A stretch of 64,000 nucleotides of DNA from Pyronema omphalodes (taxonomy: Eukaryota; Ascomycota; Pezizomycetes; Pezizales; Pyronemataceae), in assembly GCA_024516155.1 (NCBI GenBank), contig JAJJXM010000012.1, forward strand, positions 930,001 through 994,000. The letters are read 5' to 3'. The position numbers were made by a program, and so were the translations under genes. Shown here piece by piece: positions 34,364 to 45,695 of this stretch (position 1 is its first letter; the number at the start of each line of letters is the position of its first letter). The notes beneath the pieces were generated by a model, which saw only the letters and a list, made by a program, of their open reading frames with translations, was not told the DNA's origin and made no database searches.

Positions 34364-35608
34364 GTTGGAAATGCTGGTTGAAGGAGCTGTGTCTTGTAGT
34401 ACTATCAGGTTCGCGGGAGATCTGGATGTTGGGTTAGTGTGGTTAGAAATTTCATTCATATATGGATGTCATTGGAGACCAGATAAACCATATCACACGA
34501 CTAGTGGTCAAGTTATATATCCAAGGGTTGTTCATTTCGAACAGAAGGTTACATTCAATAGAATTACATCAGAGGAAACGGGAGCAATAAAGGTCCAAGG
34601 AATCAGGCACGGGCAGGCACATAGCGATATTGCAGGTACGCGAATGGAGGCTAATCCTGAAAGAGGATTCCGGTCACTCGACATTCCAATACGCGAGCTA
34701 AATACACATTTTCTCTCTATGCGAGTTGTTGCTACCTTTAGTCATGGTTGACCCGTAGAAGACCACCACTTACCACAGCAGAATCCATAAACAGCAATCT
34801 TAGTACAGCTTCAAATTACACACCAAGATTCATCACACGTTAAATGTGTAGTGGAGGTTCATGCCGCTCAACCTGATACTGTCTTTCTGACTTTTCCGGG
34901 GCGTAGAATATTGGATGCCGACACTATCGTGCGCGTAATAACCGCTGAATAATGATATATTCTGGCGGGAACGCGTATGTTCTCTCGCAACAGACGACGC
35001 AGCACGGGATGTAGCCTAAATCTTGATAATTAAAAAATCCTATACCCGACTGACAACTAAAGTTACACAGTCTGATAATGACTACAGAGATTCAATAGAT
35101 TCGCATAAAAAACTGGCTAAAAAACATTATCGACTATGATCGCAATAAGAAAACCCAACGGGAATGACAAACTCAAAAGACTTGACATTCCGACAGTACG
35201 ATTTTAAGGCAGAAAATACAATAATTGGAGAACATCTCAAATGAATAAACGCCATACACAATGCCCAATGTTGGTGGTGTAACAATCAAGCCCGACAACC
35301 CGCCATGCATCTAAGCAATGAATGTCACAAATAGGAGAATGTGACAGATAATTTAAGAAAGGAAACAGATACGGCCATATGGGATTATAGGATCATAGGC
35401 TGCAGTGAAAACACCTTTGGGGACCAAAACATACACCATCCATTCTAAAATTCTAGATCAAAAGAGACGGGAAATATGATGCCACAAAACCGGAAAAATA
35501 ATGATTTGACATGATGAAATTATGAAAAAAAAAGAGGAATGAATCGTAGACGGATATAGATACAGAAGAAGATAAACAAAAAGAAATCATGTCCCTGGGC
35601 TTATGAAT
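34364..35608. other. Intergenic, no gene seen
   Basis: Leader and promoter of the small helical protein gene, then AT-rich sequence with no supported frame. Confidence 0.6.
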
Positions 35609-36119
35609 CTAGCGTTTAACCGCCCAACTGCAACCAGATGCGCTGCATTTGTAGCTTTGAACCTTGTTCTTGTGTTGAGGTGAAAGTGAACTGTACTAAT
35701 ATTAGCATTTCTGTACTACAACTCGAATCGTCGTTCATATTTACCGCTCGTTATGGTCCGCGCTAAAAAGGACATTCTTGCAACGCTGATTCCCGTAGAA
35801 GGTACAGCAACCTCCTTGAACATAATAACTCTCAACGTGCCCGACGTGTGCCATGGGTAAATTGACGCAGAGTTTCTTTTGCCCGTCGTGTGATCCGACC
35901 CAATAAGGTGGACGATACTGGAAGTTCTCTTGAGAGAACAGCGTAATACGAACTTCGTCTTTCTGCAATGGCTATGAGTATATTATCAGGGGTCTGTATT
36001 TGGCTGAAGCTTACCTGGATTTCAGATTTGTTAATAATATCAGCTGCGTTAATAGCAGCTAGTACGGGACTGGCCAAGAGGACAAAAAGTCCCTTTGAAA
36101 GAAGCGATACAATGTACAT
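35609..36119 (-). CDS. Small cysteine-containing secreted protein
   Basis: The proposed exons are 36119-36015, 35962-35745 and 35690-35609, giving 134 residues. Intron 1 (52 bp) is clear. Intron 2 (54 bp) has a GTAAAT donor, GCTAAT branch word and TACAG acceptor. Without it the frame ends at a TAA directly at the donor, giving 108 residues. The spliced third exon adds NKVQSYKCSASGCSWAVKR, bringing two more cysteines to a total of six, which favours the three-exon model. Residues 1-22 are a signal peptide ending PVLAA. The middle contains CCTFYGNQRCKN. It resembles fungal small secreted effector-like or defence-like proteins by size and cysteine content only; no family was recognised. Confidence 0.72.
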
Positions 36120-37475
36120 GTTGAGCTAGGTAAAATTGTAAGTGTGGGACCAGTGTTGAATTTGGAAACCTCGGACTGATGAAAAATGTACGATATAAAA
36201 CTGTAATCCAGGACCGGGTTTTTTGAACATTAAATATCATTGCAAAGTATGGCCGTCAGTCAGTATAGAGTAGCGCTTCGTCCGACTATACCTGTCGAAA
36301 AGTGGCGTTTTGCTGCAGACTGGCGTATGAATGGTAAGTGTAAAAACATGAGACGACATCATGAACGCCATATTAGTCTTGTCAGATAAGCTCACGTTGA
36401 TTGAATAGCTAATTCGACCCCTGACATCAATGGCTCCGTGGAAGGCTATGTCGATCCGATGCCATCGCACTAATCCAAATCTCTATTCTCTTTATGAATT
36501 ACTTATCCACATTTATGCCTGAACAGCTTATGTAATCGCATTCGAGAATAATCTCACACGTGACAACCGTACAGTTTTTCCTTCCTGGCTTGCACTTCGC
36601 ACTCTGCAGGTGTTATGTCTCGGAAGTGTATCTGCCTTTCCATATTCCATTACGTGTATTGAGGCTTTGCATGGAAGTTCTTTCTGCCATCGTGAACAAC
36701 CGGGAAATTATAAACCAGATTGGCGGAAAACCGCTTCTAGAAAGAATCGCAAACCGGGTCAAGACGGGAAATACACAGAAACACTGCAAGAAAGGATCCG
36801 TAAAAGGTGGGGCAAAGTAGGGGGTGGGTGATGTGGATGCTACTAAGCTTTCTCGTGAGCTGTACGCTCCTTCTCCGTCTAAAGAAGTTAGCGTAATGCT
36901 TAGTCGCGGCTATACGCCGTGGTCGCGTATGCGCCGGCACACAGTCAAGGCGCTTAATGACGGGCGGGTACATACTGCCTGGCAACGCTAGAAGCGTATG
37001 GTTCGTGACTTCGCGTATATACAACAATGCGTTTCCTGGGGCTGCAGGAACATTGTCGCATACACGATCGAGGCCATAAGTAGGTTTGCGGTCACATTAC
37101 CGCCGAAAGTTGCATTTTTTAAGTCATCCGTGTGAGAAAAGGCTTCTGCTGTTATCTTGGTTGGTCTTCGATAAGTTTTTTGTTAAACGCGTAGGTTATA
37201 TACTGACAATCTCATGAGAAATGCACTCTTTATGCTTGATTCTTCCGGCAAATTTAAGATGCTTCATTAGTTGCTTTTAATGATATCTTATGTAGTCCTT
37301 TGATGTTACCGCTGCCATTCGGAAAGTCGATGTACGTAATTTAACACTAACGGGGCTTTTTTGTGGGAAGTTGGTTGGTATTTAGCATCTTAAGAAACAA
37401 GTTCACTAGCTGACACCGTTTGGAGCACGTACATCCAGACCTATCAATGTGACAAGAAGCAAAATTACATCTAAG
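36120..37475. other. Intergenic, no gene seen
   Basis: Open frames around 36560-36831 are short and unsupported. No repeat termini seen. Confidence 0.55.
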
Positions 37476-37481
37476 AAAAAA
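37476..37481 (-). terminator. Pol III T6 terminator of tRNA-Glu
   Basis: Six T residues on the minus strand begin five nucleotides after the tRNA 3' end. Confidence 0.8.
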
Positions 37482-37485
37482 GATA

Positions 37486-37571
37486 TTCCGTTACGGGGAA
37501 TTGAACCCCGGTCTGGCCGGATTAATGCTCTACTTGAGAGCGGCCGATGCTAGCCACTACACCATAACGGA
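37486..37571 (-). tRNA. tRNA-Glu (CTC), with 14-nt intron
   Basis: A complete cloverleaf: acceptor TCCGTTA pairs with TAACGGA, D arm GTG/CAT-type, anticodon stem GGCCG with CGGCC, and T arm CCGGG-like with GTTCAAT. The anticodon loop is CTCTCAA (anticodon CTC), with 14 extra nucleotides after the position next to the anticodon, matching the usual tRNA intron site. Internal A and B box promoter sequences are present. Confidence 0.92.
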
Positions 37572-37716
37572 TTATATAAGAATTAATAAGTTACATATAT
37601 AATAGTAATGAATACTCCATAACAACAAATGGTGGTTCTGTGACTTCTATGTTGCCTCAGCGTGATATCAAAATCCCATCATTGTTACCCCACTCTTATC
37701 ATCGGCTTAGGAAAGC

Positions 37717-38825
37717 TTATGCCCATCTTTTACTAATTTCCTCTGACGCCTTCCTTCTCTTTCTCTCCCTTCTCTCTGAATCACCCTGCCTCCTAGCAGT
37801 ACTCATATTCCGACTTGTAGTAACGCTCTTCAGCCTTGCCTCAACTTCATCATCTGTCCAATGCGGGTATTCCCTCAAAACATTATTTCTCGCTATTTGC
37901 TTCTGTTCCTTTGGAAACATTCTCCAGGCATACATTTGACTGAAATCAAGCCCGGAGACGGCAGCAATATAGTCTTTGTTAATGGGGCTATTGTCTTGCG
38001 CCGATAGCGTAGCTGTTTTTGATCTAGTTCTTGAGATAGTATGCATAGTGTCTGTGGAGCATCCAGAAGCTGTGTCACCAGAGCCCGGCAAGACACGCGA
38101 ACTCGGATGAAGTTTCAGGTCTGGTAATTTCGTTTTATCTGCAGGTAGAGGAGCCCTGATTTCCACCCACCTTGATGGCTTCGGCTTTGAAACATTAATA
38201 GGAGTCCAGCCATAAGTTTTTGGTGCACCTTCAAGATCTTCGGTTGTTTCCATTAGACCCTCTGCAGTTTGGCCTGGAGACTTTCTGTATGCAGTATTTT
38301 TTCCAGTCCATTTGAAAGGATCATCAGGCCCGGATGCTACTGTAGGAGGCTCCAACGTCTGAAGCTTTAGCCGTGATGGACTGGGAAGTTCGAGGGCGAA
38401 AGTTATAGGTTCCGTCAAGGTAATATTCCCCGCCAATAGGTTGTATTCGTGCATAGATTCTCGAGCATGATTATTGATTTCATTGCAGATTGTTGTTGCT
38501 TCAGAATTTTCGCGCGGTGCGATTTTGAGAAAGAATTTCCGTATATGATCCCTTTTTTCGGCTTTTGCAGATTTTATGCTTGGCATTGTGATACCTGGTA
38601 CAGCGCATGTTTTGAGGCCAGATAACGGGTTGGCGGTACCGGTTCCTGAAGGTGGGCAGGTGGACCGAGAACGCTTGTCTTCGTGATTACAGGCCTGTTG
38701 ACAGGCAGGATCTGGGTGTTCCAAATTATGCGCTGGAGACCCCCACAGCGGCTGTTCAAGGTTAGTATTCAGCAGCGACCAGGGCTTTCGGCATGGATGA
38801 TACTTACGAACGAGTTATCAGTCAT
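37717..38825 (-). CDS. Basic protein of unknown function, possibly nuclear
   Basis: The exons are 38825-38808 and 38751-37717. The 56-bp intron is textbook (GTAAGT, TACTAAC, ACAG), so the start is a six-codon first exon (MTDNSF) and the protein has 350 residues. The first 60 residues contain several Cys and His (HPDPACQQACNHEDK). The middle is Pro/Ser-rich and probably disordered. The end is a conserved-looking helical segment (YAWRMFPKEQKQIARNN, YPHWTDDEVEARLKSV) followed by a strongly basic tail with RRERKRRK, a probable nuclear signal. Function is unknown. tRNA-Glu lies 146 bp beyond the stop. Confidence 0.82.
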
Positions 38826-39449
38826 GATCCGACTAGGGGAGATGTGCGAGACGACTCTAGTGATAATTATGATAACCGGGAGTTGTAGTGAGTCGGAATA
38901 AGGTCAGAATTAATCTTATATAAAGAATCGCAAATGGCACAAGTTCCTGCTTTGTGTTGCATCGTGAAAAGTGGTAGAATATAAAAATTCATGAGATACT
39001 ATTACAGGGACCTGTTACTTCAAGTGAAATATGAAATGCAATGATCCGGTGGTTGTTGTAGCAATAGAAAATTAAGGCGGATTTGACTAGCTCTTATATA
39101 CGTTTCTTGAAGTCAGGGACAGCGGTTCAATATAGAGCCGTGTCTCGTATAACAATACCTAATATGCATAGAATGCAGATACTCGTATGACACAAACTGT
39201 CAATTACGGCCGCCATTAGGGCAGATTTGTGGGAGAGAATAGCAGGGTAGCGTACAAAAGTAAAACCAGAACCAAGTTTAATACATCTATACAGCCGAAA
39301 AGATATCTATTTATGTAAACTCTAATAAAAATCGCAACCGCAGAGACCATAATGCATGCATTCACGCCGAACACCGGATATATAAGTGACGAAGGATAGT
39401 AAAGGCCTGTAAACAAAAGGCCGGCTATCTGGAACGTCGATATAAACTA
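38826..39449. other. Intergenic, no gene seen
   Basis: Region between the basic protein gene's promoter and the frataxin 3' end; no supported frame. Confidence 0.65.
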
Positions 39450-40108
39450 TTAAAAAATGACGCCGAGCTCGCGTTCAATCAAATCCTTGAGAGTGTCTCC
39501 GCTCCCCCGGATATCCACCCACTGCTTAGTTCCCACATCATAGGCATACTGGAACGGTCCGGAAATTGGTGATGAAAGCCAGATCTGACGGTTTGGGGGC
39601 TGCTTATTGATGACGTAGGTTCCCTTGTCGGAACTAAGGGTAAGAACACCAGACTGCAGCTGTTAGCTTCGGGATCTATCACAGAGGTGTCGCTAGTGGT
39701 AGCCGACGCAGGAACGGAACAAGCTGATGCACAGACTTGGCCGAGCAGCATAGCTTTCTGATCCTGCCACTACCAAAGCCTCTTGGTAATCCATCATAGA
39801 ACAAAGAACTTTGGGATACTCACTGCGTATTCAACTTCCACAGACGGATTCTCCTCGGCATAAAAATCTAGTGCGTCCCATAACGATACCATAGTATCCT
39901 CCGAAATCTGAGCATACTCTCTTGAATCTAATGTATGGTGAACCGCGGTCGCAAAGAAAGCGCGTGCTGGTTGTTGAATTTTCTGTTGGCAGCGAACGGC
40001 GGCGAGAGCTCCACGTCGGGGAAGCACAGAAGTCGTGGCTGACACGCGCAGCGCGGCGGTTAAAGGGCGTCCGACCCTGGGGATCGCACTTCGAAGAGCG
40101 GATAGCAT
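39450..40108 (-). CDS. YFH1: Mitochondrial frataxin
   Basis: The exons are 40108-39824 and 39653-39450, separated by a 170-bp intron (GTGAGT donor, CTGCAG acceptor), and encode 162 residues. Residues 1 to about 55 are Arg/Ala/Ser-rich without acidic residues, a typical mitochondrial presequence. Frataxin features follow: an acidic helix ([19 protein letters not shown]), then [20 protein letters not shown] (96-115) and [13 protein letters not shown] (116-128). The last helix ([15 protein letters not shown]) is short. Known role: iron binding and activation of Fe-S cluster assembly on the scaffold with the cysteine desulphurase. An in-frame ATG 11 codons upstream is possible but would put an acidic residue in the presequence. 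Confidence 0.93.
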
Positions 40109-42271
40109 TCGTGTAGTGATTGGCAATCGATCGAAGAACAAAGCAACGCGTGGGGATGCCGAAGTCGACGGTGAGCGGTTGCCGGAAGGTGCTGAGGTCG
40201 GCTTGGTTGTGGGGATCTCCAGTCGTCATGGCGGAAGTTGCCGGAACCCTTGCTTGTGATGCAGATCGATGTGATAAGATAGCCTCCGTACGCAGACGGA
40301 CTAGTTTTTGATTAATATTGTTTGTTTGAAATTTGAAAGGAAATAAAGCGCTATTGAATGACGCTCAAAAAAGATCACCATAGTAGAATTTGTGAAAAGG
40401 TAAGTCTGATAAATCGCTGACAGCCTCTATTTATCACTCTTGATTGCCAGTTGATCGGTGCCGTACCAAAGTCCTCAACCCCATGTATCCTCACACGCGG
40501 GAATCATTGCCTCCACTGAGAATGTCAGCTGAATTTCTCCAAGAAATATGCCTAGGATCCACACAGCCCCACGAGTCTGACAAGGCAGATAGAGGTCAAT
40601 ACATGCTTGGGGGAATTAATGTGGCAAGCGACGATGAAGCAAAAACTAGAAATCGTGATGCTACATACCTGCTCATATTGATGCGTATAGCGGTGGTTAT
40701 GAATTATCTGCTTCTTTGCTTGGCGGAGAGGTGGTGACGTTCAAGAGTCGTAACCCGAAGCGCCTTGAGCATGGTCTGTTTCCCCCGATTCCAAACTTTA
40801 TAATAAACAACCGTTTTTACTCCAGGCTCGCATTCACAGACGGAACTCTATATGCTGAGCATTCTAAAGAGTAAATAAAGATCGTGATGACTGCTGTAAT
40901 GATTTTCACTGCACTAAGGTCAAAATCCACCTTCTCGGTATTCGTAAACCGAAGCTGGTTGTGGTTGGTACACCAGATCGACTCTGTTTGAGGTAGCAAT
41001 TCAAATGAACCAATGCCACGGAAAAGATCCTTGAACATGCTATAAATGAGTTTGACAATTTGAGTAGCTGAACATCATGCAACGTCACTCGGTACTTCCT
41101 TCCCCAACCTGGCTGTGCTGAGCATCAATATTGCATTGGTACTTGAAAACAGACATACTACACTTAAAACCAGTGTAAGCAATATTTATCAATCCCAATA
41201 GAGTCATAGTAGAGGTAGATATTGCATCCTGTCTAGGGGATCATAAATATCCGTAACACATTTCCGCGGTCGGCATTGAGCAGTATTCAACCATCACAAA
41301 TCCAGTACACACGCCTCGACTTTTACTAACATCTACTACCATCTTTCGGTCCAAAATTTCTAGGGCTGAGTTTGTAATTTTTGGTTGCCCTGGAAATTCA
41401 TTTGGGTCTGCAACAGAGTTTTAAAATCGCATTGATAAGTGATTGCTAACGCAGGGAATTGGACTACCTGCTTCCTTCCTTCACGATTCAATTATGATGT
41501 TGCTGGCCCAGTCAACCGTTGCTTTCTGAGAAGCGATATTTTCATTGGTAATTATGGTCCTCTGATAGCTGGATGCGTTGATATGCTGTCTATTTTTCGA
41601 CCCAGAGCTGATAAGAAAATGCTTCGGAATAAGATGATGACTAGTTGGCGATATCGGGGATGACAGACAGGATTCTGAAAAATTACAAGCAATTAGTACA
41701 TTGTTAGATTAAACAGAACGATAATCAGGTTGCCTCTTGATACATATACGACAGATCGTTCTTGAGTATGGGTATGTACTTGGGGCACCCACAGGTTACA
41801 TGCTTATTGATATCTTCTTGCTTTCACAATCTAGAGCCAGAATGATTTAACGAACGACTTAGGTCAGTTATTACTATTTACAGCTTTCCAAGACTTCCAA
41901 CCACTTCTAGCTCTCCCACCCACACTTATAGGCCCTCAATCCGATAAAATCAACCCTGAAAAGACTGTAACAATGTTGCAGCTGACAATGTAACCGCAAT
42001 CCACTTACCTCACCTTGCTATAATAAGGAATTAAAACGTCGATTTATCCTGTACAAATCCCATCCAAAAATAATAATAATAAAAAATAAAAGAAAAAAAC
42101 AAAACACCTCGACAGAAAACAGACCCGAGTAAGTGTAAGAAATCAACATAGAAAAGCTAGGGTATACAAAGAACAGCCATACCGTGTTCCATTAAAATAT
42201 GAAGTTTATGAAGAAAGTGCAACGTATCCTCTTGCTACGTTTAGTCCATAATCGTGACATGCGGGAGAAAA
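40109..42271. other. Intergenic, no gene seen
   Basis: Short frames only. The part from about 41870 to 42060 (including GATAAAATCAACCCTGAAAAGACT) resembles 45300-45460, so it belongs to the duplicated block carrying the membrane-protein genes. Confidence 0.55.
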
Positions 42272-42748
42272 CTAATCCACGTTTGGCATGATGGCACTGT
42301 GATTATAGGGTTGATAATTTGTTGGAGCTTGATATGGTATATTTGAAATGAATGTATGATGATTGTAGTGATAATGAATGTTTTGAGCCCCTACGGCCAC
42401 TGCTGGCGCTTGTTCTGGCACATGGAAAGAAGTGGTGGATTCCGAAGATCTAGCGTCAATAGACCTATTGCGCTATCAGAGTTCAGAATTTAGTTGTTGA
42501 GTAGTATCCATAGAGTTTATAACTCACCGTATGGTTCTTCCAATATTTGACTAGACCAATAAGGAGAGCGGCAATACCTATGAATGCAGCGACTGCCTGT
42601 AGGCTGACGTTTCACTTGTCAGGTTCGGTAAACCCGCCGGTCCGTTTGGCAACAGTGTCAGTCGCTTCGATTGTTGCATTTGCCCATATTGACCCGGGTG
42701 CGCAATGGACCATGGGGACAGGGAGAAGCAAAAGTAATGGCACAAGTC
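42272..42748 (-). pseudogene. Membrane-protein gene, copy A, with in-frame TGA
   Basis: This is paralogous to 45696-46175. It has a membrane exon at 42748-42528 (221 nt, exactly the same length as in copy B), a 55-bp GTGAGT intron and a final exon at 42472-42272 of 67 codons including the stop. The membrane exon reads LVPLLLLLPVPMVHCAPG, then KRTGGFTEPDK, then TGA (42612-42614) where copy B has TGG, and continues without another stop to a second hydrophobic helix and WKNHTV-like end. The final exon shares an HYHYN-type motif and a terminal MPNV with copy B. The upstream part of the paralogous gene lies at about 42920-43260 inside the Est1-like frame. The TGA and the loss of an equivalent start suggest a pseudogene. 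Confidence 0.7.
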
Positions 42749-42919
42749 CTACAGCATTTTCTGGTTAGTCATATCTATGTCACAGATTTTAGAACCATTG
42801 TTAGCGGGAAGCTACTCTGGCGGCACAATTTCTACTGGGTTATAGCAGTCCCTAGGGGCCGTAATGTGAACATAGAACTTTATGAAGGGATCTTTGCATT
42901 GTCATCATAAAAAATGAGG

Positions 42920-44028
42920 TTATTGATAAGGAGGTATGAAATTTTTGAACTGACCATGAAAAATACTCAGCCACTTACACAGCTGCTGAAAATGGAAGCC
43001 AAAGAACTGGTGAGAAAAATTATATCCGCTGTAATTTGACTGATTTCCTACTTGATGGACATTGAATTTTAGCGCGTTGTACAATCGAGTGAACATCCAT
43101 GTCGTTGAAGTCTGCTGACAGTTACCCCTCTGGCCATGGTATTTCAACTCATTGTCGCTGTCAGTACTGCCAATCTGTACACGATTGCCGCCTTTGCTAA
43201 CGCCGGAAAATGGAATAAAATTCTCAGGGCATTCCGTCCAAGGGTCTACAGGCTGAAAAGGCTGAACGACATCCAGACTTTTGCAGTAGAAAAAAAAATG
43301 ATGTAGAATGTTTGGACGGGCTAGAATGGCCAAATGATGATAGAGTCGACCAAAATCTGGATTCTTATCCGCTGCTCTACTGTACCAAAATTTCGCACAA
43401 TTTTGCCAAGCCTCTCGATTGCGGGCGCCATCATCCTCGATGGCCATTCTAAGCGTCAATATATGTCCCAGGGAATGCGGCAGTCGATGAAGCAGTAATT
43501 CTAGAAAGCTATGAATTCTATGACGCCACATTTCGGCGGGCATTGAGTATTTTTGGGCTAGTTTTATCAATGCAGCATCAGCAGAGGGATGCTGAGAAGC
43601 CAAGAAATAATCATTGTGCTCGTGTAACAATGTTCGGTGGAGAGCAATCAACGCTTGCCTATATTTCATTGACATAAATTCATGGCAGTACTGATAGGAG
43701 GTATAGGAACATACCATTGCTCATGATTAAGAGGCGGTTTCTTGGTATCCAATGCCAAAATTTCCTGGCGTTGCTTGGCATCAACCTCACCGCACTTAGC
43801 CTCCACCATAATGAGTCCAGCATATATGCCTTTCACTTCAACAATCAGCTGATCAGAACTTATGGGTCTGGTCTCTGGTTCCCTGATCATTTGAAGACGA
43901 TCATCATTCTCAAATGCAAAAGGTTCGGTTGCGGAATTAGTATTGGCGTCCATTGCATTGTGATAAAATTTTCGGTCGGCGTCGCGCTGTTCGCTTACGC
44001 GATGACGGGGTTGATTCAGTCTATCCAT
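42920..44028 (-). CDS. Est1-type DNA/RNA-binding domain protein, shortened and chimeric
   Basis: The exons are 44028-43715 and 43658-42920. The 56-bp intron (GTATGT donor, ATATAG acceptor) joins NHEQW to QALIALHRTLLHEH in frame, giving 350 residues. The segment HNDYFLASQHPSADAAL through MWRHRIHSFLELLLHRLP and RLYHHLAILARPN is characteristic of the fungal Est1-type domain found in EST1/SMG7-like telomere and RNA-decay proteins. As I recall the family, about 30 residues usually found between HSLGHILTL and RMAIEDD are absent, suggesting an internal deletion. After the CKSL motif the sequence leaves the family and instead resembles the first part of the membrane-protein gene at 46651. The gene is therefore probably a truncated, fused relic or a young chimera. 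Upstream in-frame sequence lacks an ATG. Confidence 0.7.
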
Positions 44029-45695
44029 GCCGCGGAACTTCGGTAAAACATCGTCGATAGCGAGGGAAACCAATGTGTCGGATGATGTAAATCGACTATG
44101 TCGCTGCGGAGATGGACGATCACAGGTTGATAGGTTCACAAAAGTAAGTCTCCGTTTTCTGTAAGATTGATGCGAAACGACGGGGAGGGGTTGACTTCGG
44201 GCCAGTATTTCAAAGACTGATATTGTATGATATCTATCGACGAGATCCAATACAGTGCACCGCGCAGGAGAATTGTTGAAAGGGTTCAAAGAGGGTGAAG
44301 AGAGGAAAACGACTTCAGAAGGCAACTATTAATATATGTCCCGCACCTGCAGAACTGACCGGCATTGCTCGGCTCATCAGCTATTGGTTCGGTTTTAATA
44401 GCTTAAATAACAAAGGTGGTATACGGTACCCAACTGAAACCATTATGGAGTACCATGTTCTTACACAGACACAGATAAAAAAGCAAAAAGAACAGTATCG
44501 ATGATTGTAACGCCATATAGCGATGATTGTTTATATTTTGGATTACGCCGGGTAAAAAACATCAATTTTTCTTCTCCCTAATATGGTTCCCAAATAATGA
44601 CGATGGGTTGTTTATAGGTTGGTAAAAGTCGCGATTTTTGGACTGGGGACCCATATGTTGCTAGATCATGGCACCGTATGGTGGTTTCCCGTATCTCTGC
44701 AGCTGATATGTGGGGTGCTGATGTTGTCTACGCATCATGATATTCCTCTTATTTTGCCGAAAAAGCAAATTACAGTACCCGGAGTGGCTGTGAAAAACTT
44801 AGAAAGCCGGTCGCTTGATTAGGGTAAAGTCTTGGCAATTCGTGACGAATATTATCCAGCTGCTGGGCCCCGTCGTATGTGATGCGACCCAGCCTGCAAT
44901 GATGAGTCTGCTTGAAAGTTAAGCTCCATGAGAAATATTCGTGCCTAAAGGTGGTGGCTAGGGCCCTCACCTTTAGGCATGCGAGTAGCATTAGAAAGCG
45001 CATGTCGATGGCACATATGTAGCAGTAGCTAATGACAAAGGCCAACCACAGTGGTAACTGTGGGGTCTCTGTAAATACATCTGCCGGGGGAATCAAATGC
45101 AAGTAAAAAAAACAGAAACATAGTTGAATATAAGTCCAAATAAGTCCCACAATGCACTTCGTTTAGTACAGAGCGAGACCCATCCATTCGGGGAAAATGT
45201 CATCTGTAAATACTGATTAGGATGACCTTGCTGTTACAAACAGGAATTTAGAATCTGAAGTTAGGTCGATTTGACGTGCTAACCTGATCAGTTGTTATAT
45301 ATAACGTATCACATAACTTCTTCCAGGCTACAACTTTCTAAGATTTCACCTGCAAACCCTGAACCCCAATTCAAAACATGTATTTCCTAAAAAGACAGAA
45401 AGGAGGTCCACATCTTTAAACTCCTATTCCGACAAAATCCAATCCTGAAAAGACTACGGGGAAGTTTTAGATAAAAAGTTATCCGTAATTTAACTGTCCC
45501 ATCACAACGGGAAAAAAAGGAATTAAAAATCCCTGTTTAGGTTAGATATATATCACATGTAGAACATGACGATAGGGATTAGGGACCTAATAAGTATGAA
45601 GTGAAAGGCATTATAATAGAAGCCATAAAGTTCAGACGGAACGGTCACTATTAGGTGTAAATGTAGACAAACCCTGATGTATTGCACCAGGAAAC
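44029..45695. other. Intergenic, no secure gene
   Basis: A minus-strand frame at 44770-45150 with hydrophobic segments begins with GTG, not ATG, and was not accepted. The lower-coordinate boundary of the duplicated block with copy A lies near 45240-45460. Confidence 0.5.

Noticed and set aside
39831..40229. 132-codon minus-strand frame overlapping frataxin exon 1
   Set aside because: It is in a different frame from the frataxin exon, which carries a presequence and conserved acidic helix.
44770..45150. 126-codon minus-strand frame with membrane-like segments
   Set aside because: It starts at GTG, no upstream exon with ATG was found, and internal splice-like sites would destroy the frame.
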